Positions 7,400-16,542 of a stretch of 64,000 nucleotides of DNA are shown piece by piece (the first letter of the stretch is position 1; every line of letters starts with the position of its first letter). Under the pieces are notes generated by a model. The model worked only from the letters and a program-made list of their open reading frames with translations, had not been told where the DNA came from and ran no database searches. Both the position numbers and the translations under genes were made by a program. The DNA lies in contig JAFDZS010000014.1 of NCBI GenBank assembly GCA_018266775.1, positions 91,156 through 155,155 on the forward strand, in the 5' to 3' direction. The stretch is from Bacteroidota bacterium (lineage in GTDB: Bacteria > Bacteroidota > Bacteroidia > Chitinophagales > Chitinophagaceae).

Positions 7400-9853
7400 A
7401 TGAAAAAAATGTTCAACCTGCTGGTTGCAGGCAGCCTTGCATTATGCAGCCAGGCACAAACCAACACTTCCGGTAAAGTAACCGGAAGTATTAAAGATGG
7501 CGGTCAGCAGAAAATTATCGATGCCGCTTCAGTTTCCCTTCTTAAGGCCAAAGATTCCGGCCTGGTAAAAGTAGCCATTACTGATAAAGACGGCAACTTC
7601 GTTATCGAAAACGTAAAAGAGGGAAGTTATTTGGTATTAGCCACTTCAGTTGGGCACATGAAAACGTACAGTAACACTTTTACTGTTTCCGCATCCCAGC
7701 CAGAAGTTAACGTTGGAGTATTGCAATTGATACCCGCTGAAAAAAGCCTGGCCGGTGTAACCGTTACTTCTTCCAAAAAGCCATTTATTGAAAGAAAGGC
7801 AGATAAAACGGTATTGAATGTGGAGTCATCCATCAGCAGTACCGGTAGTACCGCATTGGAGGTGTTGGAAAAAGCACCAGGTGTTACGGTTGATAAAGAT
7901 GGTAACATCAGCCTGAAAGGAAAACAGGGCGTATTGATTATGGTGGATGGTAAACCGACTTATTTATCCAGTGCTGAACTGACCAATATGCTGCGCAATA
8001 TGAGCAGCAATCAACTGGACCAGATCGAAATTATGACCAACCCCTCTGCAAAATACGATGCCTCCGGAAGGGCGGGCATCATCAACATCAAAACAAAAAA
8101 GAATAAACAAAAAGGGTTTAATGGCAGCGCATCAACGGCGTACACACAGGGTGTTTATTCCAGGACAAGCAACAGTTTGAACCTGAATTATAAAAGCGGA
8201 AAAGTAAACCTGTTCAGTACACTAAGTGGCAACTATCGTAATGGCTACCAGGACCTGGATATTTACCGCAGATACACCAATCCTGATAACAGCACCAAAG
8301 CTATATTTGAACAAAACAGTTTCCGCTCAAGGCATGGTGGCAATTACAGTGCAAAAGTGGGTGCAGACTATTATGTAAGCAATAAAACCACATTGGGTAT
8401 TGTATTAAGCGGCGTTACTAACCCGCAGGTAGAAAGTGGAGATAACACCAGTTACCTGAAAGGCAGTACCGGTACTATTGACTCCATTGTACAGGCAATC
8501 AGCAGTGAACATAATAAATGGAAAAATGGTGCGGTGAATTTCAACCTGCGTCACCAGTTTGATTCCACCGGAAAGGAAATCACATTTGACGCAGATTACC
8601 TGCGGTACAATGCCACTAAAGATCAAAACTTTTATAACAACAGTTATACACCTGACTGGTTGTTTAAAGATGGTGATCATTTATTGGGCGACCTGCCTTC
8701 AAGGATCAGCATTTATTCAGCAAAAACCGATTATACGCAACCGTTAAATAAAGGCGCTAAGCTGGAAGCCGGGTTAAAAGCAAGCTTTGTTGAAACAGAT
8801 AATACCGCTGGTTATTACAATGTAGTAGGCAACTCCAAAACACCTGATTATGATAAAACCAACCGGTTTGATTATAAAGAAAACATCAATGCTGCCTATG
8901 TGAACTATAATAAAGAAATGAAGAAATGGAGTATCCAAACCGGTTTGCGCCTGGAAAATACCAATTACCAGGGCCATCAATTTGGTAATCCCACCAAAAC
9001 GGATTCCTCATTTAAAAATAGTTATACCAGCTTGTTCCCAACTTTATTTGTAGGTTATAATCCTACAGAAAAAAACCAGTTCAGTTTTTCTTATGGAAGA
9101 AGGATCAACAGGCCGGATTATGAAGACCTGAATCCATTCCTTTTTTTCCTGGATAAATATACTTATGGTGCAGGCAACCCGTTCCTGAAACCCATGTATT
9201 CACATGTATTGGAAGCATCGCATACCTACAAACAATTCCTGACTACTACACTCAGTTACAGTTATACGAAAGACCTGTTCAGCGAAACCTTCAGGCAAAA
9301 AGATTTTGCCACCATTGTAAGTCAGGGTAATTACGGTTCTATGCAGGATGCCAGTGTTTCAGTAAATGCCCAGGTTCCGGTTGCAAAATGGTTAAACACC
9401 AATATTTATACCGAGGCAAGATACCAGCAGTTTAAAGGAATATTGTATGGTGATGATGTGAATGTAAGTGCAACCATGTACCTGGTGAATGTAAACAATC
9501 AATTGAAGTTGGGTAAAGGATGGAGTGGCGAAGTTTCCGGCTGGTACAGAACAAAAGGTATTGAAGGGCAGATCAAAATCAAATCACTGGGGCAATTGAA
9601 TACAGGCGTTCAAAAACAAGTGCTGAAGAATAAAGGAACAATCAAATTGAGTGTGAATGATATTCTGAATACAAGAAATCCTCACGGTAACATCAACTTC
9701 CAGAATACAGAAGCGCAGTTTACGCAGCACAGTGATAACAGGGTGGCCACACTGAGTTTCAGCTATCGTTTTGGTAAACCTATAAAGGGGTTACAGAAGA
9801 GAAAAACCGGGGGAGCGGGAAGCGAACAGAACAGGGTGAAAGGCGGTAACTAA
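7400..9853 (+). CDS. TonB-dependent receptor-like outer-membrane beta-barrel protein
   Basis: The 817-residue protein has a signal peptide ending near ALCSQAQ (residue 20), a carboxypeptidase-regulatory-like beta domain (about 25-110), a plug-like region with GNISLKGKQGVLIMVDGKP (about 170-190) and ASGRAGIINIKTKK, and a long C-terminal beta-barrel of alternating polar and aromatic strands. This matches the outer-membrane beta-barrel family of Bacteroidota, a TonB receptor-like group that often accompanies PadR or stress regulators. The substrate is unknown. The C-terminal barrel strand ATLSFSYRFG is followed by a basic tail (KRKTGGAGSEQNRVKGGN) rather than ending in Phe. The promoter region carries repeated AGTAC half-sites, so it is probably regulated. 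Confidence 0.9.
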   Translation: MKKMFNLLVAGSLALCSQAQTNTSGKVTGSIKDGGQQKIIDAASVSLLKAKDSGLVKVAITDKDGNFVIENVKEGSYLVLATSVGHMKTYSNTFTVSASQPEVNVGVLQLIPAEKSLAGVTVTSSKKPFIERKADKTVLNVESSISSTGSTALEVLEKAPGVTVDKDGNISLKGKQGVLIMVDGKPTYLSSAELTNMLRNMSSNQLDQIEIMTNPSAKYDASGRAGIINIKTKKNKQKGFNGSASTAYTQGVYSRTSNSLNLNYKSGKVNLFSTLSGNYRNGYQDLDIYRRYTNPDNSTKAIFEQNSFRSRHGGNYSAKVGADYYVSNKTTLGIVLSGVTNPQVESGDNTSYLKGSTGTIDSIVQAISSEHNKWKNGAVNFNLRHQFDSTGKEITFDADYLRYNATKDQNFYNNSYTPDWLFKDGDHLLGDLPSRISIYSAKTDYTQPLNKGAKLEAGLKASFVETDNTAGYYNVVGNSKTPDYDKTNRFDYKENINAAYVNYNKEMKKWSIQTGLRLENTNYQGHQFGNPTKTDSSFKNSYTSLFPTLFVGYNPTEKNQFSFSYGRRINRPDYEDLNPFLFFLDKYTYGAGNPFLKPMYSHVLEASHTYKQFLTTTLSYSYTKDLFSETFRQKDFATIVSQGNYGSMQDASVSVNAQVPVAKWLNTNIYTEARYQQFKGILYGDDVNVSATMYLVNVNNQLKLGKGWSGEVSGWYRTKGIEGQIKIKSLGQLNTGVQKQVLKNKGTIKLSVNDILNTRNPHGNINFQNTEAQFTQHSDNRVATLSFSYRFGKPIKGLQKRKTGGAGSEQNRVKGGN

Positions 9854-9864
9854 TTCCAATGGTA

Positions 9865-9928
9865 AAGGTTGAAAGTTGAATGTTGAAAGTCAGGCATCCG
9901 CAACCTTCAACATTCAACTTCTAACCTT
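9865..9928. repeat. Long hairpin of GTTGAA-type repeats
   Basis: A 23-base arm at 9865-9887 and its inverted copy at 9906-9928 match at 21 of 23 positions, with an 18-base loop. It sits just after the receptor stop. The sequence is built from GTTGAA/TTCAAC words, like the inverted repeats around the four-helix-bundle gene at 26.8 kb, but is not identical to them. It may also act as a transcription end for the receptor gene. Confidence 0.75.
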
Positions 9929-9941
9929 CAACTATTATAGT

Positions 9942-9949
9942 TATTTTTG
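9942..9949 (+). promoter_or_regulatory. Candidate -7 element (TATTTTTG) for yajQ
   Basis: TATTTTTG fits TAnnTTTG and lies 14 bases before the ATG of yajQ. No convincing -33 element is visible. Confidence 0.4.
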
Positions 9950-9962
9950 AAAAAAAATTGCT

Positions 9963-10454
9963 ATGCCTTCCTTCGATTTTTCCAGCAAAGTAGATTTGCA
10001 GACATTGGATAATGCCATCAACACCGTTAACAAAGAGATCACCAACCGTTTTGATTTTAAGGGCAGTCACGTTTTGATTGAATTGAATAAAAAGGATTTT
10101 AAAGTAAGCCTTGAGGCGGAGAGCGATATGAAGCTGGCGCAGATCAGGGATGTAATGATCAGCCGCAGTATGAAACAGGGGTTGGCTGCTGAAATCTATG
10201 ATTTTTCAAAAGAACCTTATCAAAGTGGTAAAGTAATGAAGCAGGAAGTAGTGGTGCGTAACGGAATTAAACAGGAAGATGCTAAAAAGATCGTAAAGCT
10301 GATTAAAGATAGTGGTTTAAAGGTACAGGCAGCCATCATGGATGATATTATAAGAATTACAGGAAAGAAAATAGATGATTTACAGGAGGTTATACAGGCC
10401 AGTAAAGGCTGGAACCTGGGAATAGCCTTACAGGCAGTGAATATGAAGAGCTGA
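9963..10454 (+). CDS. yajQ: YajQ-family nucleotide-binding protein
   Basis: The 163-residue protein is a clear YajQ member, starting MPSFDFSSKVDLQTLDNAIN and containing the family's NRFDFKGS and SRSMKQGL segments and the QEVVVRNGIKQEDAKKIVK block. The family has a double ferredoxin-like fold; some members bind cyclic di-GMP and others bind nucleotides or RNA. It is soluble and cytosolic. The length is normal. It lies alone between a hairpin repeat and the L31 gene; there are no diguanylate cyclase genes in the window to support a cyclic di-GMP role here. Confidence 0.93.
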   Translation: MPSFDFSSKVDLQTLDNAINTVNKEITNRFDFKGSHVLIELNKKDFKVSLEAESDMKLAQIRDVMISRSMKQGLAAEIYDFSKEPYQSGKVMKQEVVVRNGIKQEDAKKIVKLIKDSGLKVQAAIMDDIIRITGKKIDDLQEVIQASKGWNLGIALQAVNMKS

Positions 10455-10638
10455 GCAACAGGTAGATTAAGCCGATATATTCTGAAAGAAACGGATTGTT
10501 TTGCGTTGATTTGTAACACTTTTTAATTGTTGCAACACTGATTTTTTAAACAGAAACCGGATTTTTTGTTTTTTTGTCTTAATTTCGCACCTTAGTAAAA
10601 ACTTACACGGCAAAATCCGTGTATCAAAACAAACAAAT

Positions 10639-10893
10639 ATGAAAAAAGGTGTTCACCCCGAAAGTTACAGAACAGTAGTTTTCAAAGATATGAGCAATGG
10701 GTACTCATTTTTAAGCCGCTCCACTGCAGCCAGCAAAGAAACCGTTAAATGGGAAGACGGTAATGAATATCCGGTAATCAAACTGGAAATTTCAAACACT
10801 TCTCATCCCTTCTATACCGGTAAAAATGTATTGGTGGATACTGCAGGACGTATTGATAAATTCAAAAAACGTTACGAAAAAAAAGTTAAATAA
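10639..10893 (+). CDS. rpmE2: 50S ribosomal protein L31 type B
   Basis: The 84-residue protein matches the type B (zinc-independent) form of L31: start [18 protein letters not shown], the central [19 protein letters not shown] block and the basic C-terminal end [12 protein letters not shown]. The zinc-binding cysteines of type A L31 are absent. It joins the 50S central protuberance at the intersubunit bridge. In many bacteria the type B form is favoured under zinc limitation, but here it may be the only L31. A strong terminator follows, so it is transcribed alone. Confidence 0.96.
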   Translation: MKKGVHPESYRTVVFKDMSNGYSFLSRSTAASKETVKWEDGNEYPVIKLEISNTSHPFYTGKNVLVDTAGRIDKFKKRYEKKVK

Positions 10894-10949
10894 TTGGTAT
10901 AGATCATTATCTTTATCCAGAAGTTTGTTTTTCATGGCTATACTTTAAG

Positions 10950-10978
10950 TCCCTCTGGTTCTCCGGGGGGATTTTTTT
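10950..10978 (+). terminator. Rho-independent terminator after L31 gene
   Basis: A nine-pair hairpin (TCCCTCTGG / CCGGGGGGA with G-T wobbles, loop TTCT) is followed by seven T residues. Confidence 0.85.
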
Positions 10979-11050
10979 ATGCATCCATTCCTGATGAATG
11001 TCAGCAGTGTAAAAAGCTCATTTTTGCGCCCTTCTTAGTAGATTTACAGC

Positions 11051-12235
11051 ATGCAAAAGATCATCTTTACCGAAGAATACTGCAAGCCCCAAAACCTGCA
11101 TCCCTTCACACTTACAAGACATATACAGGATATACGGATAGGCATTTTAACCATCAGGGAAAAATGGGAACGTATGCTAAAGCTGCCATCCTATGATAAA
11201 TGGGAAGGCTATTATCTTGACGATGACAGGTCCGTTAAAATTGACCGTAACATTGGCAAAGATGTTTACCTGATGGTGCATGCCAATGTACTGCCCACAA
11301 AAAATATCATCAATGCAATTAAAAAATTACAGCACGGCGAATTTCTTTCAGTAACAGAAGAGGGAGGTATTGCCTATAAATTTTCTGAAAAGGAAGTAAT
11401 GGGGCTGCATAAAATCAGGATCAAAAAATCAATTGAATATGATGAAAGCTTAAAAGTACTGCATTACCCCTGGCAAATATTTCAACTCAATGACTGGGCC
11501 ATCAGGCAGGATTTTGAATTGATCACTGCACGCCGAAAATCCAAACCCATTCCTAAAACCAATACTGTAATTAATCCATCACAAATTTTTATTGAACCCG
11601 GTGCAAAAGTGGAGCACTGTGTACTGAATGCATCTGCAGGGCCCATTTATATAGGCAAAAATGCAGAGCTGATGGAAGGTTGTATGGTGCGTGGCCCTTT
11701 TGCATTGGGGGAAGGAAGCCTGGTAAAAATGGGCAGTAAAATTTATGGCGCCACATCTATAGGCCCATATTGCCTGGCTGGTGGCGAAATTAAAAACACG
11801 GTTATGTTTGCTTACAGCAATAAAGCACACGATGGTTATTTGGGCGATAGCGTAATAGGCGAGTGGTGCAATTTGGGGGCGGGTACCAGCAACAGTAATA
11901 TCAAAAATAATTGCGGGGAAGTAAAATATTGGGTAGCGGGAGATAAGAAAGAAATCAGCGCAGGAATAAAAGGCGGATTGCTGATGGGAGATTATTCCAA
12001 AGCAGCCATCAACACTTCATTTAATACCGGAACCATAGTGGGAATAAGCTGCAATGTTTTTGCACAGGGTTTAACGCCCAAATACATCCCGCATTTTTCA
12101 TGGGGTTGCGATGGCATTACCAAATACCGGTTAAAAGAAGCACTGCAGGATATTGATGCATGGAAAAAACTGAAGGGCCAAACAATAACTGAAAGGGAAA
12201 CAAGAATTTTGACAGATATTTACAAAAAAAATTAA
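11051..12235 (+). CDS. GlmU-like putative sugar nucleotidyltransferase
   Basis: The 394-residue protein belongs to the Bacteroidota GlmU-like group. The N-terminal half carries the typical LTRHIQDIRIGILTIREKW block (residues 21-39), and the C-terminal half (about 190-350) is a left-handed beta-helix of hexapeptide repeats (IYIGKNAEL, SLVKMGSKI, SVIGEWCNLGAGTSNSNI) as in nucleotide-sugar acetyl/uridyltransferases. The classical LxxGxGTRM nucleotide-binding loop of GlmU is not present at the N-terminus, so the reaction is uncertain; a role in activated-sugar metabolism is inferred from the fold. The gene is followed after 8 bases by tpiA, and the two are likely co-transcribed. Confidence 0.85.
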   Translation: MQKIIFTEEYCKPQNLHPFTLTRHIQDIRIGILTIREKWERMLKLPSYDKWEGYYLDDDRSVKIDRNIGKDVYLMVHANVLPTKNIINAIKKLQHGEFLSVTEEGGIAYKFSEKEVMGLHKIRIKKSIEYDESLKVLHYPWQIFQLNDWAIRQDFELITARRKSKPIPKTNTVINPSQIFIEPGAKVEHCVLNASAGPIYIGKNAELMEGCMVRGPFALGEGSLVKMGSKIYGATSIGPYCLAGGEIKNTVMFAYSNKAHDGYLGDSVIGEWCNLGAGTSNSNIKNNCGEVKYWVAGDKKEISAGIKGGLLMGDYSKAAINTSFNTGTIVGISCNVFAQGLTPKYIPHFSWGCDGITKYRLKEALQDIDAWKKLKGQTITERETRILTDIYKKN

Positions 12236-12243
12236 AGACACAC

Positions 12244-13005
12244 ATGCGTACACAAATTGCAGCAGCCAACTGGAAAATGAATTTAACCCTTCAGCAGGCA
12301 GAAGCCCTGGTAGATGAACTATTGCAAACACCCCATTCTGTTAATGCAGATCAATTGGCCATTTTTGCAGTGCCTTTTCCTTATTTGATTACAGTAAAAA
12401 ATAAACTGGCCGGTAAACAGAATATTTTTGTTGCCGCACAAAACTGTTACCATAAAAAAAACGGAGCTTATACAGGTGAAGTAAGCGCTGAGATGCTTAA
12501 AAGTATCGGTATTGAATATGTTGTGCTTGGTCATAGTGAACGCCGGGAATACTTTAATGAAACCAACGCGATGCTGGGGGAAAAAGTAAATATCGCTTTT
12601 GAATATGGCATCAAACCGATTTTCTGTTGCGGCGAACCATTAAGCATTCGTGAAGCAGGTTCACAAAACAGCTTTGTGGAAACACAGTTAAAAGAAAGTT
12701 TATTTCATTTAACCGCAGACCAGTTAAAGGGATTCATCATTGCTTATGAACCTATTTGGGCTATTGGTACAGGTAAAACTGCCACCAGTGACCAGGCACA
12801 GGAAATGCACGCACACATCAGGAACGTGTTTGCTACCCAATATGGAAATGATGTGGCTGACACCATTTCTATTTTGTATGGTGGCAGCGTAAAAGCATCC
12901 AACGCTAAAGAAATATTTGGAAAGGCTGATGTAGATGGCGGCCTTGTAGGTGGCGCCTCTTTAATTGCGGCTGAATTTGCAACGATTATCGATAGCCTGA
13001 AATAA
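12244..13005 (+). CDS. tpiA: Triose-phosphate isomerase
   Basis: TpiA interconverts dihydroxyacetone phosphate and glyceraldehyde 3-phosphate in glycolysis. All landmarks are present in the 253-residue product: NWKMN with catalytic Lys11, GHSERR with the electrophilic His97, the YEPIWAIGTGKT signature with catalytic Glu169, and the phosphate-binding YGGSVK loop near the C-terminus. It is cytosolic. It follows the GlmU-like gene by 8 bases and converges on the potassium channel gene, whose stop lies only 14 bases away. Confidence 0.98.
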   Translation: MRTQIAAANWKMNLTLQQAEALVDELLQTPHSVNADQLAIFAVPFPYLITVKNKLAGKQNIFVAAQNCYHKKNGAYTGEVSAEMLKSIGIEYVVLGHSERREYFNETNAMLGEKVNIAFEYGIKPIFCCGEPLSIREAGSQNSFVETQLKESLFHLTADQLKGFIIAYEPIWAIGTGKTATSDQAQEMHAHIRNVFATQYGNDVADTISILYGGSVKASNAKEIFGKADVDGGLVGGASLIAAEFATIIDSLK

Positions 13006-13019
13006 TATACTGTTACGGA

Positions 13020-14015
13020 TTAGTTTTCTGCAGCTTTACTGGTAACGATCATTCTGTCTGAAAGGTCGTAACTGGTAAAGCTGTTGAGCTTTTGAATATC
13101 CAGCACGGTACTGCTGGCCTCTGCACTGCGGTGATACATGGGATTGAATTTTGCACCATACACAATTTCTCCAAATGTGTAGGAACTTCTTGTTACCACA
13201 GTGTTGCTGTACATGTCATCAAAAGCTTTGATGAAAACAAAAAGTTCACCTCTGCAGGAAGCAAAATCTTCTTTTGTAAAATCATATAGCGGACTGTTTT
13301 CGGTAATAGGATGAACAATCGTCCAGCTCAACGGCAAAGTATTTACAGTGCTGTATTCTAATTCAAGCGAGTAAAACCTGTTCGTGTTTCTGCCGTCTTC
13401 TTCTGTTACCAAACCTAAAGTGATCTTTGCTTCCACATCCGTTAAGGAAGTGTTTTTAAAAGGTACAATCCGCAGCATCAGTGCAATGCCATCTTTGAAA
13501 GGGGCAATCACGGCGTTCTCTGAAAATTTAATATATGCAGTAGGCCTGCTGAAGCGTGCATACATTAAACCAGTGGCCAGTGCAAAACTTAATAAACCCA
13601 GCAATGCTTCAAATGCCGCAACTGCACTGGATAAAAAACCGGTTGGGCTAACCCTGCCATAACCAACAGTAGTGTAGGTTTGCGTACTGAAGAAAAAAGC
13701 TTCGCCAAATTTTTCCAGTTCTGAATTGGTATTCATGCCCGCCAGGTGCTGCACACCGATGAGATAATAGACAATGGCAAATACAATATTGACGAGTATA
13801 TAAACAATCAGTATCGTTAAAAGAAATTTCCAGCGTGACATGTCAAGCATGGTATGAAACCAACTGGTCCGTTCCAAAAAACTTACCCCACGTTTTTCAA
13901 GATTGGCTTTACCATCTTTATTGATAAAACGGCCACCATAATCAGCGGTATTAACGCCAAAACCGGTATTGATCTCGCTTTTAGCCCTGGTGTTCAATTT
14001 GCGCAGTAATGCCAT
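13020..14015 (-). CDS. Inward-rectifier potassium channel (KirBac type)
   Basis: The 331-residue protein has the two-helix pore of Kir channels: a first helix (about 62-87), a pore helix and selectivity filter TTVGYGR (TVGYG at 116-120), and a second helix (about 127-153). A C-terminal beta-sandwich cytoplasmic domain follows (about 160-315), including RNTNRFYSLELEYS and a WTIVHPITENSPLYDFT segment that match the Kir intracellular domain. Such channels pass potassium passively across the inner membrane. The N-terminal 50 residues are cytosolic and contain a slide-helix-like stretch before the first membrane helix. It stands alone and is convergent with tpiA. Confidence 0.95.
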   Translation of the reverse strand: MALLRKLNTRAKSEINTGFGVNTADYGGRFINKDGKANLEKRGVSFLERTSWFHTMLDMSRWKFLLTILIVYILVNIVFAIVYYLIGVQHLAGMNTNSELEKFGEAFFFSTQTYTTVGYGRVSPTGFLSSAVAAFEALLGLLSFALATGLMYARFSRPTAYIKFSENAVIAPFKDGIALMLRIVPFKNTSLTDVEAKITLGLVTEEDGRNTNRFYSLELEYSTVNTLPLSWTIVHPITENSPLYDFTKEDFASCRGELFVFIKAFDDMYSNTVVTRSSYTFGEIVYGAKFNPMYHRSAEASSTVLDIQKLNSFTSYDLSDRMIVTSKAAEN

Positions 14016-14068
14016 AACCTGTCTTTAATGCTTCTAAATTACTCAATATTTTGATTGCTGTAAACATG

Positions 14069-14096
14069 TTGTTGCCCTGAATAAATAGTACCTTTA
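14069..14096 (+). promoter_or_regulatory. Candidate promoter (TTG, 17-base spacer, TACCTTTA)
   Basis: TTG at 14069-14071 and TACCTTTA at 14089-14096 resemble the Bacteroidota -33/-7 pair, the last base departing from TAnnTTTG. The likely ATG at 14123 would be about 20 bases downstream of transcription start. Confidence 0.4.
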
Positions 14097-14122
14097 TCTG
14101 GTTGACCATTGAAGCCCGATGC

Positions 14123-14650
14123 ATGTTCATAAAAAAGTTATACCACTACAATAAAGCGCTCTTCCTGGGTTTTATCATTTTTATTCTGACATTTTTATAC
14201 ATTAATTACAAGTGGGGTATGGTGGCCACACCAGTGCTGGAGTATGGTATGTTTGCGGGTAAGTTTCATTATGCTGATACGCAAACCGTGTATATTGTTG
14301 AAGCTGATGGCAGGGGTATTAATAACGCATCTGTTTCATTTACTGACAGGGATATACTTCAGATTTATGCAGACCGGTTTATCCATCAAAAGGAAATCAA
14401 TCAAAATGCTTACAGTACCATGAAAAAATACCTCGGGTTTGTTGGTTTATCTGCTATGGCAACCGAAGAAAAGTTTGTGCCACATGTAAGCGATACGTTA
14501 TTTACTCAATGGTACCAGTCGAAAGTAAATGATATTGCTGGTATAGCCGGTGGGGCAATGGTTGTTTATCAGCAACATTTTATATGGCAGAATAATGAAC
14601 TGAAACCTATTGATAAACCAACAAAACTTCCCTTCATTGTTGTCCATTAA
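14123..14650 (+). CDS. Single-pass membrane protein of unknown function
   Basis: I chose the ATG at 14123 (MFIKKLYHYNKALFLGF) over the upstream TTG at 14102, because it places a basic N-terminus directly before one membrane helix (about residues 10-28). The 175-residue protein then continues as a soluble domain, probably outside the cytoplasm, with a VYIVEADGRGINNASVSFTD segment and no recognisable family motif. Its 3' end overlaps the start of the next membrane-protein gene, so the two are coupled and probably act together. Confidence 0.7.
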   Translation: MFIKKLYHYNKALFLGFIIFILTFLYINYKWGMVATPVLEYGMFAGKFHYADTQTVYIVEADGRGINNASVSFTDRDILQIYADRFIHQKEINQNAYSTMKKYLGFVGLSAMATEEKFVPHVSDTLFTQWYQSKVNDIAGIAGGAMVVYQQHFIWQNNELKPIDKPTKLPFIVVH

Positions 14651-15485
14651 TATCCATAGAAAAAAGTATATCGGATTCTATTTGTTTTGCTTTACTGTAA
14701 GCTATTGCTGGTTACTGTTTCATGGATTACTGCTGCACCAGCTGAAGCCGGTATTCTTTGTTAACCGGCTTGATTTTTCATTAAACGTATTAATGGCAAC
14801 GGGTTTACACCAGGCTGTGATGAACAGTTATACGCTGCAATGGATATTAGATCTTGTCTATTACATTTTGCCATTACTGTTGTGGTACATGAGCTACGAT
14901 AACAAACGCTGGCATTATTATATTGCCTGGGCAATGGTATTATTCAATTGGATGTATGCGTTGTTATTGTCATCACTCTCTATGTTAAGTGTGGAAGGTT
15001 TTACCGGCTGGATTATTTTGCCCATACTATTTGCCTTTCGTACAGAGAAAGGATTTTATTATGTTCTGCATTGCATGCGGTATGTTTTTCTGCTGTTGTT
15101 TTTTTCAACCGGTGTTTGGAAGATCAGGGGTGGAGGGCTGTTTAATATAGAACAGATGGGCGCCATACTCATACGCCAGCATGCACCGTACATTACAGAA
15201 GCACCCAATAACTGGTTCACCGGTTTTGTATATTTTATGGCCAACCATAAAGTATTCGCTTACCTGTTTTATTTAGCTGCCACTTTATTAGAATTGGTTT
15301 TTGCAATAGGAATTTTTACAAAACGTTACGACAGACTCCTGATCATTTTATTTATACTTTTTGTGATCATGGATTTCTTCCTGATGCGTATTAATTACTT
15401 TGCCTGGACAGCTTTCCTTGGGTGCCTTTGGTTTTCCCGTTATGCAGAACCCCCCGAAGAAAAATACCCACTGGCTACCAGTTAA
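14610..15485 (+). CDS. Polytopic membrane protein, distantly HTTM/DoxX-like
   Basis: The 291-residue protein has about six to seven membrane helices. The segment STGVWKIRGGGLFNIEQMG between helices resembles the polar loop of HTTM (vitamin K-dependent carboxylase-related) membrane proteins, but the match is weak. The frame opens with TTG codons at 14610, 14637 and 14640 and has no early ATG, so initiation is probably at one of these TTGs, inside the end of the upstream gene. It ends 11 bases past the end of the convergent glycosyltransferase gene. Function is unknown; pairing with the upstream single-pass protein is the main clue. Confidence 0.65.
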   Translation: MINQQNFPSLLSINIHRKKYIGFYLFCFTVSYCWLLFHGLLLHQLKPVFFVNRLDFSLNVLMATGLHQAVMNSYTLQWILDLVYYILPLLLWYMSYDNKRWHYYIAWAMVLFNWMYALLLSSLSMLSVEGFTGWIILPILFAFRTEKGFYYVLHCMRYVFLLLFFSTGVWKIRGGGLFNIEQMGAILIRQHAPYITEAPNNWFTGFVYFMANHKVFAYLFYLAATLLELVFAIGIFTKRYDRLLIILFILFVIMDFFLMRINYFAWTAFLGCLWFSRYAEPPEEKYPLATS

Positions 15486-16515
15486 AATGATTGGTAATGG
15501 TTGTATAAACCTGGTAAACACCAATCGCTTTCATACAGGCAAAATCGGGGCATAACAGGGGATCTGTCACCCTTGTTGTATTAGGCGCTTTCCAGCTGGA
15601 GCAAGGCCTGCAGGAAAGAGACGCAGCAATGACTGCATGATTTTTTGAATCCAGCATTGCATACCCATAAAGTTTTTCATTACTGGCGCCAAATATGGTT
15701 ACGGTCTTCTTTTGCAACGTAACAGCAATATGCATCAGGCCACTGTCTAATCCTATATATCCTGTACTTCCTGCAACCAGGTTAAATATTTCTTCCACTG
15801 TTGTTTTACCAATTAATTCAATACAGTTGTTAAAAGGAAAGGTACTGAAATGCCTATTGTACCTCGTTTCTGTATGATCTCCTGAAATAACAAAATTAAT
15901 TGACGGATAATTTTGGCACAGTTTTGCGACCAGGTTTACCCAGCGTTCAGCCGACCAGTTTTTATATGGTGTAGCATTGTTCCCTGCTGATATTTGGATT
16001 ACAACATACGGCATTCCGGGGGGTACAAATTTTTTTATAATAGATGGCTGTAGAAATGTTTGTGGCAAACAAAAAGCATCCACGGAACGTATATATGAAT
16101 TGCCGGTGCTGAACAGAAGGTGAAGGTTTTGCTCCGCATCTGTAAGATCATCAACGATTGTGCGGTTCCTTTTACCCCCTTTGTTATTGGTTGATGTGAA
16201 CCGTTTACTGCATGCCTTTATTGAAAAGGCTGTCAGTTTTCCAATACCCATATGGTTGTGATACACATTTTCAAACTTTTTGAAATGTGCGATGCTGTAA
16301 AGGAGCAATTGAACCTTCGATTTAATGTGGATTTTTTCATCCAGCAACGAGTTGTCATATATGCAGTCATTATCAAAGCGGGAATAAAAAATACCTGTTA
16401 TGATAAACTGTTTTTGTTTTAATGCTTTTAAAAGCGGCACAAATAATAATGCATCGCCCAAACCGGCAGTAAACAATACCGCAATCTTTCTTTTTTTTAT
16501 GGGTAGCAGTTTCAT
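15475..16515 (-). CDS. Glycosyltransferase family 9 (heptosyltransferase-like)
   Basis: The product resembles GT9 ADP-heptose:LPS heptosyltransferases, which add heptose or related sugars to lipopolysaccharide core on the cytosolic face of the inner membrane. Visible: an N-terminal Rossmann start IAVLFTAGLGDALLFVPLLK, the central VIQISAGNNATPYKNWSAER donor-site block, and the C-terminal GYIGLDSGLMHIAVTLQKKT nucleotide-sugar binding segment, all in family order. I chose the Met at 16515 because an AGGAAA ribosome-binding site lies upstream; a longer form to 16551 would overlap the divergent flippase gene. The neighbours (flippase and FkbM methyltransferase) suggest surface-glycan work. Confidence 0.88.
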   Translation of the reverse strand: MKLLPIKKRKIAVLFTAGLGDALLFVPLLKALKQKQFIITGIFYSRFDNDCIYDNSLLDEKIHIKSKVQLLLYSIAHFKKFENVYHNHMGIGKLTAFSIKACSKRFTSTNNKGGKRNRTIVDDLTDAEQNLHLLFSTGNSYIRSVDAFCLPQTFLQPSIIKKFVPPGMPYVVIQISAGNNATPYKNWSAERWVNLVAKLCQNYPSINFVISGDHTETRYNRHFSTFPFNNCIELIGKTTVEEIFNLVAGSTGYIGLDSGLMHIAVTLQKKTVTIFGASNEKLYGYAMLDSKNHAVIAASLSCRPCSSWKAPNTTRVTDPLLCPDFACMKAIGVYQVYTTITNHFNW

Positions 16516-16542
16516 TAATTTTAATTTCCTGCGGTAATAAAG

